From contig DILV01000023.1 of assembly GCA_002425225.1 (NCBI GenBank), positions 92,804-156,803 on the forward strand: 64,000 nt of DNA. Reading direction: 5' to 3'. The DNA is from Thiothrix sp. UBA5583 (GTDB taxonomy: Bacteria; Pseudomonadota; Gammaproteobacteria; Thiotrichales; Thiotrichaceae). Within the stretch, counting starts at the first letter, position 1, and each line of letters begins with the position of its first letter. This document shows, piece after piece, positions 43,413 to 51,520 of this stretch. The position numbers were made by a program, and so were the translations under genes. Under the pieces are notes generated by a model, which worked only from the letters and a program-made list of their open reading frames with translations, was not told the DNA's origin and ran no database searches.

Positions 43413-44831
43413 ATGGCAAAGAAATACGAAGCCGGGGTGAAGGAATACCGGCAAACCTATTGGCAGCCTGATTATATTCCGTTGGATACGGATATTCTGG
43501 CGTGCTTCAAAATCACCCCGCAAGCGGGTGTTGACCGTGAAGAAGCGGCTGCGGCGGTAGCGGCGGAATCTTCTACCGGTACCTGGACAACCGTGTGGAC
43601 AGACTTGCTGACCGACATGGACTACTACCGTGGTCGTGCGTACATGATTGAAGATGTACCGGGCGACGACACCTGTTTCTATGCTTTCATCGCCTACCCG
43701 ATTGACCTGTTTGAAGAAGGCTCTGTCGTCAACGTCTTCACCTCATTGGTGGGTAACGTGTTCGGCTTTAAAGCCATCCGCGCTCTGCGTCTGGAAGACG
43801 TGCGCTTCCCGATTGCTTACGTCAAAACCTGTAACGGCCCACCACACGGTATCCAGGTTGAACGTGACAAGATGAACAAGTACGGTCGCCCGATGCTGGG
43901 TTGTACCATCAAGCCTAAGCTGGGCTTGTCGGCGAAGAACTACGGTCGTGCGGTTTATGAATGCTTGCGCGGTGGTTTGGACTTCACCAAAGATGACGAA
44001 AACATCAACTCACAACCGTTCATGCGCTGGCGTGACCGCTTCCTGTTTGTGCAAGACGCGATTGAAACCGCCGAAGCACAAACCGGCGAACGCAAAGGTC
44101 ACTACCTGAACGTGACAGCCCCTTCCCCAGAAGAAATGTACGAGCGTGCGGAATTTGCCAAAGAAATCGGCACACCGATCATCATGCACGACTTCCTGAC
44201 TGGCGGTTTCACTGCCAACACTGGTCTGGCGCGTTGGTGCCGCAAGAACGGCATGTTGCTGCACATCCACCGCGCAATGCACGCGGTACTCGACCGTAAC
44301 CCGCACCACGGTATCCACTTCCGCGTCCTGACCAAGGCACTGCGTTTGTCCGGTGGCGACCACCTGCATACCGGTACGGTTGTAGGCAAGCTGGAAGGCG
44401 ACCGCGCTTCCACACTGGGCTGGATTGACCTGTTACGCGAATCCTACGTACCAGAAGACCGTTCACGCGGCATCTTCTTCGACCAAGACTGGGGTTCAAT
44501 GCCGGGTGCATTCGCAGTTGCTTCCGGTGGTATCCACGTTTGGCACATGCCTGCACTGGTGAACATCTTCGGTGATGAGTCTGTTCTGCAATTCGGTGGC
44601 GGTACATTGGGTCACCCATGGGGCAACGCGGCAGGTGCAGCGGCTAACCGTGTCGCCTTGGAAGCGTGCGTTGAAGCGCGTAACCGTGGGGTGGAACTGG
44701 AGCGTAACGGTAAGGAAATCCTCACCAAAGCGGCACAATCCAGCCCTGAACTCAAGATTGCCATGGAAACATGGAAAGAAATCAAGTTCGAGTTCGACAC
44801 CGTTGACAAACTTGATGTTCAGAACCGCTAA
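43413..44831 (+). CDS. cbbL: Rubisco large subunit, form IA (carboxysomal)
   Basis: A 472-residue catalytic subunit fixing CO2 on RuBP. Start at the second Met (43413) with AGGAG upstream, giving [19 protein letters not shown]. Active-site landmarks: [32 protein letters not shown], carbamylated Lys in [28 protein letters not shown], loop 6 [10 protein letters not shown], and [14 protein letters not shown]. The beginning and operon structure identify form IAc, packaged in alpha-carboxysomes. First gene of the cso operon. Confidence 0.98.
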   Translation: MAKKYEAGVKEYRQTYWQPDYIPLDTDILACFKITPQAGVDREEAAAAVAAESSTGTWTTVWTDLLTDMDYYRGRAYMIEDVPGDDTCFYAFIAYPIDLFEEGSVVNVFTSLVGNVFGFKAIRALRLEDVRFPIAYVKTCNGPPHGIQVERDKMNKYGRPMLGCTIKPKLGLSAKNYGRAVYECLRGGLDFTKDDENINSQPFMRWRDRFLFVQDAIETAEAQTGERKGHYLNVTAPSPEEMYERAEFAKEIGTPIIMHDFLTGGFTANTGLARWCRKNGMLLHIHRAMHAVLDRNPHHGIHFRVLTKALRLSGGDHLHTGTVVGKLEGDRASTLGWIDLLRESYVPEDRSRGIFFDQDWGSMPGAFAVASGGIHVWHMPALVNIFGDESVLQFGGGTLGHPWGNAAGAAANRVALEACVEARNRGVELERNGKEILTKAAQSSPELKIAMETWKEIKFEFDTVDKLDVQNR

Positions 44832-44849
44832 TCACAGGAGTTGCAAACC

Positions 44850-45179
44850 ATGGCTGATTTTCAGGATTACAAACAAACCGTCAAGTACGAAACCTTTTCT
44901 TACTTGCCTGCGCTGACGGCAGACCAAACCCGCCAGCAAATTCAATACATTGTGTCACAGGGCTGGAACCCGGCGATTGAACACGTCGAGCCTTCCCGTT
45001 CACACCAGTATTACTGGTTCATGTGGAAACTGCCGATGTTCGGTGAACAAAACGTTGATCGTATCCTGTCAGAACTCGAAGCGTGCCGCCGGGAATACCC
45101 TAACCACCACGTGCGTCTGATCGGTTACGACAACTACACCCAAAGCCAAGGCACATCCTTTGTTGTGTATCGCGGCTAA
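44850..45179 (+). CDS. cbbS: Rubisco small subunit, form IA
   Basis: A 109-residue small subunit completing the L8S8 enzyme. CAGGAG precedes ATG 44850. Marks: [75 protein letters not shown], and [10 protein letters not shown]. In alpha-carboxysomes the L/S interface binds the N-terminal repeats of CsoS2. Lies 18 nt after cbbL. Confidence 0.98.
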   Translation: MADFQDYKQTVKYETFSYLPALTADQTRQQIQYIVSQGWNPAIEHVEPSRSHQYYWFMWKLPMFGEQNVDRILSELEACRREYPNHHVRLIGYDNYTQSQGTSFVVYRG

Positions 45180-45201
45180 TCACTGACAGGGAGGAGGCAC
45201 C

Positions 45202-47598
45202 ATGCCTGCACAAACTGCAAACAGCGCGGAAAAAGCCCGCGAAGCAGCCGCCGCACGTCGGCGAGCTGCTGCCCAGCGCAGTGCCGGTCAGTCACGCCCG
45301 GTAGCTGCTGTTAAAGCAGCCCCTGTGGCATCCGCCCAACCTGAACCTGTACAAGCTGCCCCTGCGGCAGCTTATGCAGCCCCGTCTACTCCTGTTGCTG
45401 TCAGTAATGCCAGTGCGAATAAAGCGCGGGAAGCGGCTGAACGCCGCCGTATCGCTGCCCAACGCAGTGGTGCACAAGCCCGGCAGCGTTCACGTCCGGC
45501 TGTAGCCCCCGCACCTGCGGTTGCCGCTTACCCCGTCAGCACTGCTTTGGATGACAATCTGGGCAGCCTGTTTGGCAGTGAGCCGGTGACAGAAGAAACG
45601 ATGGATGCACTATGCGAACTGGTTGAAGCTGACCCGAACGCTTTGGGTGTGAGTGGCAACAGTGTCCGTGCCATTTGCCGAAACCGTCGCCAACAACTGG
45701 CAGCGCAAGGCAAAGCCGCCGCACCACGTCGCCCCGGCAGCCGTCCTAACGGTCGTAACCCACGCTTGGGTGTCGTCCCGCAAGGGCGCGATGCAGCTCG
45801 CCAGCACCGTGTACAAGCGGCTCGCGGGCAACGTCCTGATGCACCAGCAGCACCACGCCCCACCGGGCGGATGCGTCCGCAGCGTGTTCCCCCCAAAGTT
45901 GAGGTTGACGAGACCCTGTTGGGAAACGCAGTGACCGGTACTCAGGTTAGCCGTATTACCGCTAATACGGTGACTGGGGGCGAAGCCGGTACATGCCGCA
46001 CGGTGACAGGAACGGAATACTTGGGTACTGACCATTTCGATACCATTTGCGGGACACGTCCCGAACCGAATCCGCCGAAAGTCGGGTTAACGGTGACAGG
46101 TGGCGGTCTGGCAGTTTCCGGTACCGAAGTCGGTCGCTCCAGCAAAGTGACGGGTGATGAAAATGGCAGTTGCCGGGCAGTGACAGGTACAGAATACCTA
46201 GGGCTGGAGCAGTTCTCGGCTTTTTGTGAAAACAAAGGCTTAACGACTCGCGCCCCCAAGGTAGTGGCTGGTACAACGGCACGCAAAAAGCTAACCGTAA
46301 CAGGGGTTGATGAAGCCCGCCTGCAACCTGTCACTGGCAATGAGCCGGGCGCAGGACGCAGCATTACGGGTTCGCAATACGCCGATGCCGGTGCGTCACG
46401 TCTGACCATCAATGGCCCGCAGAAAGTTGCCCTGACTCACACCATCGCGGGTCGTGAAGTGACCGGCACCGAAGTGGGACGTTCGGTCAAGGTAACGGGT
46501 GATGAATACGGCAGTTGCCGCCCGGTAACGGGGACGGAATACGTGTCCAGTGAGCAATTCCAATCCATTTGCAATACGCAAGCACCTGTGCGTTCTGCCA
46601 AAGTGGGTGAGGATAACAGCCAGAAAGGGCAGCGTATTACCGGCAATCTCGTCAATCGTACTGAAAAAGTCACAGGAAACGAGGCAACCGCAGTGGGTAA
46701 AGTCACCGGTTCACAGTATGGCGACAGCCAAGTGGCAAAGCGTGCGCCACCGAAAGCGTATCCGATGCAAACCCTTGCGGGGCGCAGTCTGACAGGCAAT
46801 CGGGTTGACCATAGCCCAAAGCTTACCGGTGATGATCGTGGCGGCTGCTTGCCCGTCACCGGGACGGAATACTACGGCAAGGAACACTTTGCCGAGCATT
46901 GTGCAAGCGAACCGCCACACGACCATGCGCAGGGTCACGACCACCCTCATGACCATGCACACGGCGAAGGTGAACACGGCTTTTGCTGTGACGAGTGCGC
47001 GGCTGACCATTTCGCGAAAGTGAAAGTGGCGCAGGCGCGGCGCATGTTGCCACCGCCGCCGGTGATGTGCCACGGCTGTGCTGACAGTGCGGTAGCGGAA
47101 ATGAAACAGGCAGATCAACAAGCGGCAGCCGGTTTCAGCATCCAGTCACCGGCACGGGCAGCATTGGGGCGTGTCACGGGCAGTGCTTACGACGGCGCAG
47201 GGCGCATTACCGGCCCTGGCAATCGTGGCAACCAGACCGTTTCCGGCACACCGGAATTCCGTTACCAGCCGCCAGCAGCCGCCACGGTTGCCAGCGAACC
47301 GGTCGCGGCAAGTGCCGAACCAACAGCCTCACGAGTAACGGGTGACGGGCGTGACAACCTGCGCATCACCGGTGATGACTGGGGTCGCAGCCAACGCATG
47401 ACAGGTACAGAAGGGAAATGGGCGCAAAACCGTAACCCGACCTTACGGGGGATGCAGCAGGCGATGGCAATGGTGAATGCCCACGCCAACAAGTCATTGG
47501 AACGCCCCGAAGCTCCCCCTGTCGCGAAAGTGACCGGTAGCAGCGGCAACAGTGGCAAGGGTGCAGTCATCACCGTTTCCGGTGGAGCAAGAGGTTAG
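45202..47598 (+). CDS. csoS2: Carboxysome scaffold protein CsoS2, with His/Cys-rich insertion
   Basis: A 798-residue intrinsically disordered scaffold joining Rubisco to the shell. The N-terminal region has two near-identical Arg-rich repeats (AEKAREAAAARRRAAAQRS; ANKAREAAERRRIAAQRS) and a more classical one (RAICRNRRQQLAAQGKAA) that should bind Rubisco. The middle region (about 230-570) has six repeats with paired VTG/VSG motifs (VTGTEYLG, VTGSQYGD) and conserved Cys. The C-terminal region (from ~630) keeps the VTG-rich shell anchor. Between middle and C-terminal regions is an insertion with alternating His-Asp pairs followed by FCCDEC and MCHGC (about 46912-47090). Many csoS2 genes give a short form by -1 frameshifting; I could not locate a slippery heptamer here. 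Confidence 0.95.
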   Translation: MPAQTANSAEKAREAAAARRRAAAQRSAGQSRPVAAVKAAPVASAQPEPVQAAPAAAYAAPSTPVAVSNASANKAREAAERRRIAAQRSGAQARQRSRPAVAPAPAVAAYPVSTALDDNLGSLFGSEPVTEETMDALCELVEADPNALGVSGNSVRAICRNRRQQLAAQGKAAAPRRPGSRPNGRNPRLGVVPQGRDAARQHRVQAARGQRPDAPAAPRPTGRMRPQRVPPKVEVDETLLGNAVTGTQVSRITANTVTGGEAGTCRTVTGTEYLGTDHFDTICGTRPEPNPPKVGLTVTGGGLAVSGTEVGRSSKVTGDENGSCRAVTGTEYLGLEQFSAFCENKGLTTRAPKVVAGTTARKKLTVTGVDEARLQPVTGNEPGAGRSITGSQYADAGASRLTINGPQKVALTHTIAGREVTGTEVGRSVKVTGDEYGSCRPVTGTEYVSSEQFQSICNTQAPVRSAKVGEDNSQKGQRITGNLVNRTEKVTGNEATAVGKVTGSQYGDSQVAKRAPPKAYPMQTLAGRSLTGNRVDHSPKLTGDDRGGCLPVTGTEYYGKEHFAEHCASEPPHDHAQGHDHPHDHAHGEGEHGFCCDECAADHFAKVKVAQARRMLPPPPVMCHGCADSAVAEMKQADQQAAAGFSIQSPARAALGRVTGSAYDGAGRITGPGNRGNQTVSGTPEFRYQPPAAATVASEPVAASAEPTASRVTGDGRDNLRITGDDWGRSQRMTGTEGKWAQNRNPTLRGMQQAMAMVNAHANKSLERPEAPPVAKVTGSSGNSGKGAVITVSGGARG

Positions 47599-47607
47599 GA
47601 GGCATAG

Positions 47608-49167
47608 ATGAACAGCCGTCAAGCCCAGCAAGCCTTGCGTATGGCAAGCCGCACTCAAGGCAAACCACAAACGTTACGCAAGGCAACACGCCAAGCAACT
47701 CCGATTGCCTTGGCGGTGGAGCCGGGAACACGGTTAACACCTGTCGCAAACGGGGCAGCGGTGAGTTCTCACCGCCACCCCTTGGCTAACCAATATGCCA
47801 ATGCCCGTTTGGCGCATTGTGAAGAAAGTGTCAAAGGGCGTTTTGATGCCATTACCCCGGCACTGCAAGCCATCGCTGGTTTGCATCTAGGGGAAGGTTT
47901 CAGCGCACAGGCACAAGCGATTGCCCAAGCCCAATTGGGCTACCGCTTGCCGGAACGCATCCTCAACGATGCGTGGGTCAGTGGCGTGGACATGAAAGCC
48001 CTGTATGCGTATTGCACGTTTCAGGCTTTGAAGCTGGCAACCGAACAGTTTGCCAACGATTTACGCCAACAGGTGGAAGCGGTGCAGGATACCCGCAACT
48101 TCTTCCTCGACTGTGGCTTTCACGCGGTGGACATCAGCCCCTGTGCTGATGGTCGCCTCAAAGGTTTGATGCGTTACATTTTGCGTCTGCCTTTGACTTC
48201 GTTTACCCGGCGCAAGGCGTATGCCGGGGCTTTATTCGACGTAGAAACGGACGTGCGTCACTGGATGGCAACCGAGTTACGCCGTTTCCGCGAAGGTGTG
48301 CCAACCACCGTGGATGCAGGGACACGTTACCTGAAAATCGCGGTGTACCACACCAGTAGCAGTTCCCCCTGCCATGAGGGATGTGCTGCCCACGGGAGTA
48401 ACGACCATCAAGCTGTGGCAGCGGCACTGGATCGCCTAAACCAGTTCCGCCAGGCCATTGAGAATTCGTTCTGCTGTGGTGCCAGCACGGATATTTTGTT
48501 GATCGGGGTAGATACCGACACCGATGCCATCCGGGTACATATTCCCGACGGCGAAGGTGAGCTTTCCCCACAACGCTTTGTGGATAACAAGGTGCTGTTC
48601 CATGCCACGCTGGGTTTGTCAGCAGATCAGGCAAGGTTGGCAGTACACGAGGCGGTCGAAGCCGCGATTAACCAGCATGGCTGGGGAACCGGCAAAGGTT
48701 CGCCTCACGACGGGATGCGACGGCTGGTGACTAACCTGCTGATCAACAACCTGTCACAGATGGATTACGTGATGGATTTGCACAACGGGCAATACGCCGA
48801 CATCGGTCACGCCGAACGCTACATCAGCGTCGGGGATGGCTTCGAGGAAGTGCAAATCCGCAACGTGGCGTATTACGCCCATCTGCACACGCTGGAAGAA
48901 GGCGTGGCAGACATGGATGTCGGCATCAAGATTTTCAAAGGCTTGAACGTGAAACACGGTCTGCCTGTGCCGGTAGCGATTCACTACCGTTACGATGCCC
49001 GCGTACCGGGGTCACGCGAACGCACAGTGGCGAAAGCCCAGCAGGTTGCCGCAGCCATCCGCAGCCGTTACGCGGCATTGGTGGAACAAGGTTTGTTGCT
49101 GTGCCATTTGTCAGTGCAGGACACACCGACAGGTAGCCCAGTCGAAGTCGTGGAGGATGTGGCATGA
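47608..49167 (+). CDS. csoSCA: Carboxysomal carbonic anhydrase CsoSCA
   Basis: A 519-residue beta-like carbonic anhydrase (formerly CsoS3) that turns bicarbonate into CO2 inside the shell. Zinc and catalytic residues align with Halothiobacillus: Cys179-Asp181-Arg183 in SPCADGR, His248 in VYHTSS and Cys259 in CHEGCAAHG, with the same 11-residue His-Cys spacing as the reference enzyme. The basic, disordered N-terminus (RQAQQALRMASRTQGK...) would bind Rubisco. Begins 9 nt after csoS2; its stop overlaps csoS4A. Confidence 0.96.
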   Translation: MNSRQAQQALRMASRTQGKPQTLRKATRQATPIALAVEPGTRLTPVANGAAVSSHRHPLANQYANARLAHCEESVKGRFDAITPALQAIAGLHLGEGFSAQAQAIAQAQLGYRLPERILNDAWVSGVDMKALYAYCTFQALKLATEQFANDLRQQVEAVQDTRNFFLDCGFHAVDISPCADGRLKGLMRYILRLPLTSFTRRKAYAGALFDVETDVRHWMATELRRFREGVPTTVDAGTRYLKIAVYHTSSSSPCHEGCAAHGSNDHQAVAAALDRLNQFRQAIENSFCCGASTDILLIGVDTDTDAIRVHIPDGEGELSPQRFVDNKVLFHATLGLSADQARLAVHEAVEAAINQHGWGTGKGSPHDGMRRLVTNLLINNLSQMDYVMDLHNGQYADIGHAERYISVGDGFEEVQIRNVAYYAHLHTLEEGVADMDVGIKIFKGLNVKHGLPVPVAIHYRYDARVPGSRERTVAKAQQVAAAIRSRYAALVEQGLLLCHLSVQDTPTGSPVEVVEDVA

Positions 49168-49415
49168 AGATCATGCGCGTAGAAAAAACGCTGGTATCCA
49201 CCAACCGCCTTGCCGAACTGGGGCATAAGGGTTTGTTGGTGGTACAGGAAAAAGTCGGCGGAGCGCGGCAAGTGGCAGTGGATGCCATCGGTTGCGTCCC
49301 CGGTGACTGGGTGATTTGTGTGGGTTCCTCTGCCGCTCGCGAAGCCGCAGGCAGTAAGGAATACCCTTCCGACCTCACCATCGTCGGCATTATCGACCGA
49401 TGGAATGGCGAGTAA
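49164..49415 (+). CDS. csoS4A: Carboxysome pentameric vertex protein CsoS4A
   Basis: An 83-residue BMC-P/EutN-type protein forming pentamers that close the twelve vertices of the shell. Marks: KIMRVEKTLVSTNRLAELGHKGLLVVQE, DAIGCVPGDWVICVGSSAAREAAGSKEYPSDLTIVGIID. Overlaps the csoSCA stop by 4 nt. Pairs with csoS4B 10 nt downstream. Usual length. Confidence 0.96.
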   Translation: MKIMRVEKTLVSTNRLAELGHKGLLVVQEKVGGARQVAVDAIGCVPGDWVICVGSSAAREAAGSKEYPSDLTIVGIIDRWNGE

Positions 49416-49425
49416 GGAGCAGCAA

Positions 49426-49671
49426 ATGGAAATCATGCGGGTACAGTCTGATTTGGTCGCCACCCAGCGTGTACCTGGCTTGAAGGCTATGTCCTTGCGG
49501 GTTTTGGTGGACAGCAAGGGCGCTAAGAATGTGGCTTGCGATCCGGTGGGCGCACCGCCCGGAGCGTGGGTTTTCACCATCAGCGGATCAGCGGCGCGTT
49601 ACGCGCTCAAAGACCCGAAGGTGCTAACGGATTTGACCATCGGCGGCATCATCGACCATTGGGAAGAATGA
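49426..49671 (+). CDS. csoS4B: Carboxysome pentameric vertex protein CsoS4B
   Basis: An 81-residue BMC-P protein, paralogue of CsoS4A. ATG 49426 preceded by AAGGAGC. Marks: MEIMRVQSDLVATQRVPGLKAM, DPVGAPPGAWVFTISGSAARYALKDPKVLTDLTIGGIIDHW. Minor vertex component needed for shell tightness. The open frame upstream of the start is a shadow of csoS4A. Confidence 0.96.
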   Translation: MEIMRVQSDLVATQRVPGLKAMSLRVLVDSKGAKNVACDPVGAPPGAWVFTISGSAARYALKDPKVLTDLTIGGIIDHWEE

Positions 49672-49720
49672 CCGACGTTGTGTTGATTAATGACTGATTT
49701 TATTACGAGAGGATACTCAA

Positions 49721-50038
49721 ATGGCTGAAGTAACTGGTATTGCATTAGGCATGATTGAAACACGCGGTCTGGTACCGGCTATCGAAGCCGCTGATGCCAT
49801 GACCAAAGCGGCAGAAGTACGTCTGATTGGTCGCCAGTTCGTTGGTGGCGGTTACGTGACTGTACTGGTACGCGGTGAAACAGGTGCGGTTAACGCTGCT
49901 GTGCGTGCCGGTGCTGACGCCTGTGAGCGGGTTGGCGACGGTCTGGTGGCTGCCCACATTATTGCGCGTGTTCACTCTGAAGTGGAAGGCATCCTGCCTA
50001 AAGCAGGCGAAACCCCTGACAACGCTGTTATCGGCTAA
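49721..50038 (+). CDS. csoS1B: Carboxysome hexameric shell protein CsoS1 (CsoS1B-like, extended C-terminus)
   Basis: A 105-residue BMC-H protein forming the facets. Sequence GIALGMIETRGLVPAIEAADAMTKAAEVRLIGRQFVGGGYVTVLVRGETGAVNAAVRAGADACERVGDGLVAAHIIARVHSEVE is split here only by its familiar BMC marks: pore loop FVGGGYV and RGETGAVNAAV. The C-terminal tail (PKAGETPDNAVIG) is longer than in its neighbour, as in CsoS1B. Nearly identical in protein to the next gene but with different third bases, so the duplication is old. Confidence 0.95.
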   Translation: MAEVTGIALGMIETRGLVPAIEAADAMTKAAEVRLIGRQFVGGGYVTVLVRGETGAVNAAVRAGADACERVGDGLVAAHIIARVHSEVEGILPKAGETPDNAVIG

Positions 50039-50079
50039 GTCACTAGATTGATCGTTAATCGTTTTTAAGGAGAATAAAC

Positions 50080-50367
50080 ATGGCACAAGTAACTGGTGTT
50101 GCTTTAGGTATGATTGAAACACGCGGTCTGGTTCCGGCTATCGAAGCAGCCGATGCGATGACCAAAGCCGCTGAAGTGAAGCTGATCGGTCGTCAATTCG
50201 TTGGCGGCGGTTATGTGACGGTTTTGGTTCGCGGCGAAACGGGCGCGGTTAACGCAGCCGTGCGTGCCGGTGCTGACGCTTGTGAGCGCGTGGGTGACGG
50301 TTTGGTAGCGGCGCACATCATTGCCCGTGTTCACTCCGAAGTCGAAACCATTCTGCCTAAGGCGTAG
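50080..50367 (+). CDS. csoS1A: Carboxysome hexameric shell protein CsoS1 (CsoS1A/C-like)
   Basis: A 95-residue BMC-H protein, the major facet hexamer, differing from the preceding paralogue mainly at the N-terminus and in the short end (SEVETILPKA). Pore motif FVGGGYV and RGETGAVNAAVRAG conserved. Good AAGGAGAA site. Followed immediately by a long palindromic repeat, so it ends the highly expressed part of the operon. Confidence 0.96.
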   Translation: MAQVTGVALGMIETRGLVPAIEAADAMTKAAEVKLIGRQFVGGGYVTVLVRGETGAVNAAVRAGADACERVGDGLVAAHIIARVHSEVETILPKA

Positions 50368-50376
50368 TAAAACCTG

Positions 50377-50482
50377 ACCCCTCACCCCAACCCCTCTCCC
50401 TCAAGGGGAGAGGGGCTAAGAAAATAACCTCTCTTGCTCCCCCTCTCCCCTTGAGGGAGAGGGGGCTGGGGGGTGAGGGGTA
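50377..50482. repeat. Paired palindromic repeat element inside the cso operon
   Basis: Two inverted units: left unit from CCCCTCACCCC (50378) through CCTCTCCCTCAAGGGGAGAGGGG, right unit (about 50428-50480) reading CCCCCTCTCCCCTTGAGGGAGAGGGGG and ending GGTGAGGGG. The outer ends are complementary, so the whole block can fold into a long cruciform or hairpin. The same unit occurs at 59852 and 63968. REP/BIME-like; here it probably protects or attenuates the upstream shell-protein message. Confidence 0.85.
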
Positions 50483-50505
50483 TCCTAAATCAAAGGAGCA
50501 CTATC

Positions 50506-50766
50506 ATGACCGCAACCCAACCCAGCAGCGCATGGAATGTCCAGCAACGCCCAGCGGCAATGACTCGCCGTTATGAATTTGCCTCCTACGCTGAAACACG
50601 CACGTTTTTGGATCAACTCGCCGCGCTTTCCGAACGCACGGGTTTGCATCCGAATCTGAATTTCGCCCGCAATCATGTGAGCGTGAGCATCAATGCGGAA
50701 GGTGACGCCTTAACGGATGCGGATCACGCCTACGCAGCCGAAGCTGACGCTTTAGCCCAACAATAA
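50506..50766 (+). CDS. Alpha-carboxysome Rubisco assembly factor (acRAF, PCD-like)
   Basis: An 86-residue pterin-4a-carbinolamine-dehydratase-like protein. ATG 50506 has AAAGGAG upstream. The core TRRYEFASYAETRTFLDQLAALSERTGLHPNLNFARNHVSVSI keeps the PCD fold but has the catalytic EHHP-type motif replaced by LHPNLNF, as in acRAF proteins of alpha-carboxysome operons, which help form the Rubisco octamer core. Position behind csoS1 is the customary one. Confidence 0.9.
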   Translation: MTATQPSSAWNVQQRPAAMTRRYEFASYAETRTFLDQLAALSERTGLHPNLNFARNHVSVSINAEGDALTDADHAYAAEADALAQQ

Positions 50767-50792
50767 TTTGGTTTAACCACGAGGTTTGACAG

Positions 50793-51017
50793 ATGCCATC
50801 AGCAAAATCGAGCAAACCCAAAGCCGTGAAAGCTACCCCGGCTGACGTGCCTGAAGCACCCGAAGCCGCAGTAGTACAAGAAGAGACCGTTCCAGCCGTT
50901 GCTGATATACCGCAACCGCCGCAAGCACCCACAACGCCACCAGCCACGCCAGCAGCAGCCGACGACCTGAACCAACCGGGTTTCCCGTTGCACCCTGAGC
51001 GTATCTGGCCTGATTAA
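50793..51017 (+). CDS. Small Pro/Ala-rich disordered protein in cso operon
   Basis: A 74-residue protein with a Lys-rich start (PSAKSSKPKAVKATPADV), a long Pro/Ala/Glu stretch and a distinctive end NQPGFPLHPERIWPD. Nothing foldable until the C-terminal motif, which looks like a short linear binding motif. GAGG site before ATG. Position between acRAF and the iota-CA-like gene suggests an adaptor or cargo-targeting peptide in carboxysome assembly. No family recognised; not obviously McdB. Confidence 0.65.
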   Translation: MPSAKSSKPKAVKATPADVPEAPEAAVVQEETVPAVADIPQPPQAPTTPPATPAAADDLNQPGFPLHPERIWPD

Positions 51018-51033
51018 CCTGCGAGAAGACACC

Positions 51034-51501
51034 ATGACTTCCAGAGTAACCACTTCTGCCTCGATGCAGTCACGCGCCCCGCGCAGTGCCGTCACCGGTG
51101 CGTATGTCGGCAATACCACCCCGCCCCCCGTGGATGTGGATGCCCTGTTCAAACGCTGGGATGCTGCCTTGCACACCCGCAGTGTCGATGCGGTGGTTGC
51201 CTGTTACAGCCATGATGCGGTATTGCTGCCTACGGTTGCCGATGAGCCACACGTTGGGCACAACTCTATTGCGGAATACTTCAAGCATTTCCTCGCCGGT
51301 GCGCCACGCGGCACTGTCACCGAGCGCCATGTGCAAGTCGGCTGGGATATGGCGGTGGATATGGGTACGTATTCCTTCGTGTTCGCAGACGGGCGCAAAG
51401 TGACCGCACGTTATACCTTTGTGTACCGTCCGCGTGCCGGAGAGTGGCTGATTACCCATCACCATTCTTCCGTCCTGCCAGAACAATTCTGTAAGGTGTA
51501 A
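51034..51501 (+). CDS. CaMKII-association-domain protein, iota-type carbonic anhydrase-like
   Basis: A 155-residue SnoaL/NTF2-fold protein. Residues ~34-155 form a CaMKII association (DUF4440-type) domain: LFKRWDAALHTRSVDAVVACY, YFKHFLAG, MGTYSFVF, ARYTFVYRPRAGEWLITHHHSS. The ending THHHSSxxPE (residues 141-150) is the signature I know from iota-carbonic anhydrases (COG4337). Known bacterial iota-CAs are secreted; this one has no signal peptide but a Ser/Arg-rich leader containing AVTGAYVG (19-26), strikingly like the VTG motifs of CsoS2. With 16 nt to the preceding gene and 19 nt to cbbO it belongs to the cso operon, so it may be a carboxysomal enzyme or cargo. Domain sure, activity unproven. 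Confidence 0.78.
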   Translation: MTSRVTTSASMQSRAPRSAVTGAYVGNTTPPPVDVDALFKRWDAALHTRSVDAVVACYSHDAVLLPTVADEPHVGHNSIAEYFKHFLAGAPRGTVTERHVQVGWDMAVDMGTYSFVFADGRKVTARYTFVYRPRAGEWLITHHHSSVLPEQFCKV

Positions 51502-51520
51502 GGTAACAAGGAGCACTTCG

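Noticed and set aside
45900..47400. Regularly spaced similar segments that could suggest a CRISPR or tandem DNA repeat
   Set aside because: They are the VTG-type protein repeats of CsoS2; DNA copies vary at third positions and have no constant spacers.
45202..47598. Programmed -1 frameshift site in csoS2
   Set aside because: Known in some csoS2 genes, but I found no convincing in-frame X-XXY-YYZ heptamer with a downstream structure by eye; left open rather than claimed.
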